From assembly GCA_002371375.1 (NCBI GenBank), contig DFIB01000194.1:1-18172 (forward strand): a stretch of DNA of 18,172 bases, in the 5' to 3' direction. Origin of the DNA: Mageeibacillus sp. UBA3708 (GTDB lineage: Bacteria > Bacillota > Clostridia > Saccharofermentanales > Saccharofermentanaceae). Each line of letters starts with the position of its first letter. Position 1 is the stretch's first letter. Below are positions 17,301 to 18,172 of the stretch, piece after piece. The position numbers and the translations under genes were made by a program. Below the pieces are notes generated by a model, which searched no databases, was not told where the DNA came from, and saw nothing but the letters and a program-made list of their open reading frames with translations.

Positions 17301-17514
17301 GAAAGCCATGATATCCCTGCGACGAATTACGGCAGGATATTATTATCCTCAGAATAAAGCCCGCTACAAATACAGTTATAATCTGCCATCGCTTAATATT
17401 CCGTTCTTTACTTAAACCGTTATTAACCGGATTATCAATGCCTGCCAAATAGTATCTGTATACAAAGTAAGCTAATATGATGAACCCGACAGACGAACCC
17501 ACAAAAAACTTCAT
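14326..17514 (-). CDS. Fused Gpi18-like GT-C mannosyltransferase and protein O-mannosyltransferase (PMT)
   Basis: The 1062-residue membrane protein holds two glycosyltransferase modules. The N-terminal half (about 40-445) resembles bacterial relatives of Gpi18 (COG5542/GT87-like), with FPSDISCF (71-78), DYPPG (101-105), WGQTDS (182-187), KPQA (219-222) and MHERYIYP (365-372). After a helix at about 492-511, residues ~515-620 look like an extracellular, discoidin-type beta domain. The C-terminal half is a PMT (GT39): FDEVH (651-655), THPQLGKE (673-680), SRIATIDVY (742-750), SSKWIGVYSALG, STHPYSSEWYQWP (903-915), and the PMT_4TMC region with SRYVFIYHYF. The PMT module should attach mannose or another sugar to Ser/Thr of exported proteins. 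GAGGTG lies 10 bases before the ATG. The frame is continuous. The fusion could couple carrier or glycan synthesis to protein transfer. That is inference. Confidence 0.88.
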   Translation of the reverse strand: MKFFVGSSVGFIILAYFVYRYYLAGIDNPVNNGLSKERNIKRWQIITVFVAGFILRIIISCRNSSQGYHGFPSDISCFTAWSKLAFEQGLSNFYTSEMFTDYPPGFVYIFWLLGATSKLLHLQEGTSAFVVLIKLPAIAADVGIAYLAFRLAQEMKINKFGSLGISLLILLNPLVLIDSAVWGQTDSVFVLLLVVVMYLFYRNNTIPAYFIYGFSILVKPQALMFAPVIVFAYINELLKSYKDKKRFTKTLMVQTGAGLGAIALVFLLMLPFGIGDALKQYTDTVTSYPYGSVNAYNFWGLMGKIWIGQDELFLGLSMKFWGTCSIIVTYLASAFIFIKCRKSRSVYFYLSAFIMICIFTFSVRMHERYIYPAAVFLLFAFILRPRLETFILFVSTSLVSFFNAYHVLYYYDPQNFDRHNRVIMTVCVFELLVFAYLVYTTVRLFARTESPFKEKEHLAKMISDNASYWTRRDNDRRSFTHSVIVATMNKRDYIIVSVIMVVYSCVAFFHLGNMSAPTTEYSIVKEGNVYIDLGADHNIREMWTYLGHEFNQKYTVKYTSDNETWYSLFTEDNPWDTGSVYNWNKTEVDFVARYLYIAPIEANKADAIIEMVFKDGEGNIITPVNTDKYHNLFDEQEYAVTEDTYMNGTYFDEVHYTRHVYEMKNGLYCYENTHPQLGKEIMAIGTMIFGMNPFGWRFSGTVCGIIMIFAMYVFAKKFFDSTKLATLTTIVFSADFMHFVQSRIATIDVYAVLFIMISYIFMYEYTQYNFFDVPLSKTYKPLFWCGFFMALAISSKWIGVYSALGLAVILFASFFHRYREFNNSLHRFEQKMEPGDDFNVVRSFNRKLVLTVAWCFLVFIFIPLIIYTLTYIPFNDGVEGRGLITKMLEAQKLMFNYHTNITSTHPYSSEWYQWPVMYKPVLFVYEPITDSLRRVIVLLGNPAIWWLGIPASLYMVYLWIDRKDRKAAFLMIGYLAQYLPWILVSRYVFIYHYFASVPFITVMCIYALTDIGKRFPKFRKAVFVYVAVAVLLFILFLPILNGSEVSVDYITHFVKWSPGWAM

Positions 17515-17546
17515 TAACTGTTTACACCTCGTGCTTTTATAAAATG

Positions 17547-17552
17547 ATTATA
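17547..17552 (-). promoter_or_regulatory. Candidate -10 box for the fused GT gene
   Basis: A perfect TATAAT reads on the minus strand about 33 bases before the ATG at 17514. The -35 position falls in the preceding terminator stem and reads CTCCTT, so the match is half a promoter only. Confidence 0.35.
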
Positions 17553-17563
17553 CAATATCAAAC

Positions 17564-17595
17564 GTAAAAAAGGAGCCTTTTGTGAAGGCTCCTTT
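17564..17595 (-). terminator. Rho-independent terminator of the surface-protein gene
   Basis: A 9-bp perfect stem AAAGGAGCC/GGCTCCTTT with a 9-base loop is followed on the minus strand by a TTTTTT run. It begins about 25 bases after the TAA of the surface-protein gene and separates it from the fused GT gene downstream. Confidence 0.9.
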
Positions 17596-17620
17596 CCATT
17601 CTAAAGATCAGTAATAACGA

Positions 17621-18172
17621 TTACTCCTCTTCCTTCTTGCTTCTACGTACGATGTATACCGCTATGCCTGCAGAGATTGCAAGACAGATAACTGCGAAGC
17701 TGACAACCATTGTAGCATCCTCACCCGTTGCAGGAACATACTTGCCGCCGGTTGTCTGAGATGCTGCTGTAGTATCAGCTGCTTCAGAAGTATCCGATGC
17801 CTCAGTCGTTCCGGAGGCTGCTGTGGTGAATGCAGAGCCTGAAGGTGTTGGCTCATCTCCAGGATTCGTCGTGCCGGCAGCTGCCGTTGTGAATGCAGAG
17901 CCTGACGGTGTCGGCTCAGTTGTCTGACCTGCCGGTTCTGATGTCTCGCCAGCGACTGTAGTTTCAGCTGCAGCGGACGTCTCTGCTGCAGGTGTTGTCT
18001 CCGCTGCAGGTGTTGTCTCTGCTGCAGGTGTCGTCTCTGCTGCAGGTGTCGTCTCTGCTGCAGGTGTCGTCTCTGCTGCAGGTGTCGTCTCTACTACAGG
18101 CGTTGTCTCTGCTGCAGGTGTCGTCTCTGCTGCAGGCGTTGTGTCTGCTGCAGGCGTTGTGTCTGCTGCAGG
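17621..18172 (-). CDS. Cell-surface protein, Thr-rich repeat stalk with LPXTG-like sorting signal, 5' part beyond the window
   Basis: Reading the minus strand from the right edge gives 183 in-frame residues and a TAA at 17621. The visible N-terminal part is made of hexapeptides (P-A-A-E/D-T-T, once P-V-V-E-T-T), about ten in a row. A Ser/Thr-rich segment follows, with two 21-residue units containing EPTPSGSAFTTAA. The C-terminus is a wall-anchor signal: VPATG (17723-17737), a hydrophobic helix (MVVSFAVICLAISAGIAVYI), then the charged tail RRSKKEEE. VPATG is a variant of LPXTG, so a sortase would be expected to attach the protein to peptidoglycan. The functional head domain and signal peptide lie outside the window. 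The Thr-rich stalk looks like a target for O-glycosylation by the neighbouring PMT-type enzyme (inference). Confidence 0.85.
   Translation of the reverse strand, partial: PAADTTPAADTTPAAETTPAAETTPVVETTPAAETTPAAETTPAAETTPAAETTPAAETTPAAETSAAAETTVAGETSEPAGQTTEPTPSGSAFTTAAAGTTNPGDEPTPSGSAFTTAASGTTEASDTSEAADTTAASQTTGGKYVPATGEDATMVVSFAVICLAISAGIAVYIVRRSKKEEE
17823..17918. repeat. Two 33-bp direct repeats, period 63 bp
   Basis: The copies at 17823-17855 and 17886-17918 differ at few positions and encode the EPTPSGSAFTT portion of a 21-residue unit in the surface-protein stalk. Confidence 0.85.
17982..18172. repeat. 18-bp tandem repeat array coding for hexapeptides, continuing past the window
   Basis: Ten complete 18-bp units (TCTGCTGCAGGTGTCGTC and close variants) run from 17982 to 18161, and an eleventh is cut by the edge. 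Differences are mostly third-codon-position changes (GTT/GTC, GGC/GGT). One unit (TCTACTACAGGCGTTGTC) changes Ala-Ala to Val-Val. Because 18 is a multiple of 3, gain or loss of units keeps the frame, so stalk length is likely variable among strains. Confidence 0.95.

Noticed and set aside
17982..18172. CRISPR array suggested by the regular repeats at the right edge
   Set aside because: The 18-bp units are directly adjacent without spacers and encode PAAETT in the frame of the surface protein.

Overview
The window reads as a chromosomal segment of a Gram-positive, probably anaerobic member of the Clostridia (Bacillota). The grounds are purine-rich Shine-Dalgarno sites before most genes, a clostridial-style F-type ATP synthase operon, a C-terminal LPXTG-like wall-sorting signal, GT-C glycosyltransferases related to clostridial proteins, and traces of a small holin-like toxin locus typical of Firmicutes. 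Genus and species cannot be fixed by reading alone. No phage, transposase or CRISPR array is visible.

Region 1 (1-7574, minus strand) is one tightly packed gene run. In transcription order it is proA (glutamate-5-semialdehyde dehydrogenase), rpiB (ribose-5-phosphate isomerase B), then atpB (a), atpE (c), atpF (b), an enlarged atpA, atpG (gamma) and the first 384 codons of atpD (beta), which runs off the left edge. The main discovery is here. No free-standing atpH (delta) gene lies between atpF and atpA. Instead the alpha subunit has about 140 extra N-terminal residues, and residues ~25-88 match the C-terminal, b-binding domain of the delta/OSCP subunit. The peripheral-stalk clamp therefore appears to be fused to alpha, and the N-terminal helical domain of delta is absent from the window. 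The c subunit has an ion site that fits neither the full sodium pattern nor a plain proton pattern.

Region 2 (7575-10018) starts with a ~400 bp divergent intergenic region. It is followed on the plus strand by an RlmL-type THUMP/methyltransferase gene that overlaps by ATGA an 8-oxoguanine DNA glycosylase gene. A minus-strand tRNA-Leu(GAG) follows, with its own near-consensus promoter and terminator.

Region 3 (10184-10967) has no intact gene I can defend. It holds a probable decayed holin-like (Hol_Tox-type) type I toxin locus. A strong ribosome binding site and a convincing toxin N-terminus are separated from a plausible toxin C-terminus and terminator-like hairpin by ~200 bp, which contains two imperfect 60-bp tandem repeats rich in CCGAA/TTCGG.

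Region 4 (10968-18172) is devoted to surface glycosylation. Two overlapping plus-strand genes encode GT39/PMT_2-like polytopic glycosyltransferases. They converge on a 1062-residue minus-strand protein that joins a Gpi18-like GT-C mannosyltransferase, a discoidin-like extracellular segment and a complete protein O-mannosyltransferase (PMT) module. Upstream of it, separated by a strong terminator, is the 3' part of a surface protein with Thr/Pro/Ala hexapeptide repeats and a VPATG sorting signal. A Thr-rich stalk beside PMT-type enzymes suggests that this protein, and perhaps others, is O-glycosylated by the neighbouring enzymes. That link is inference.
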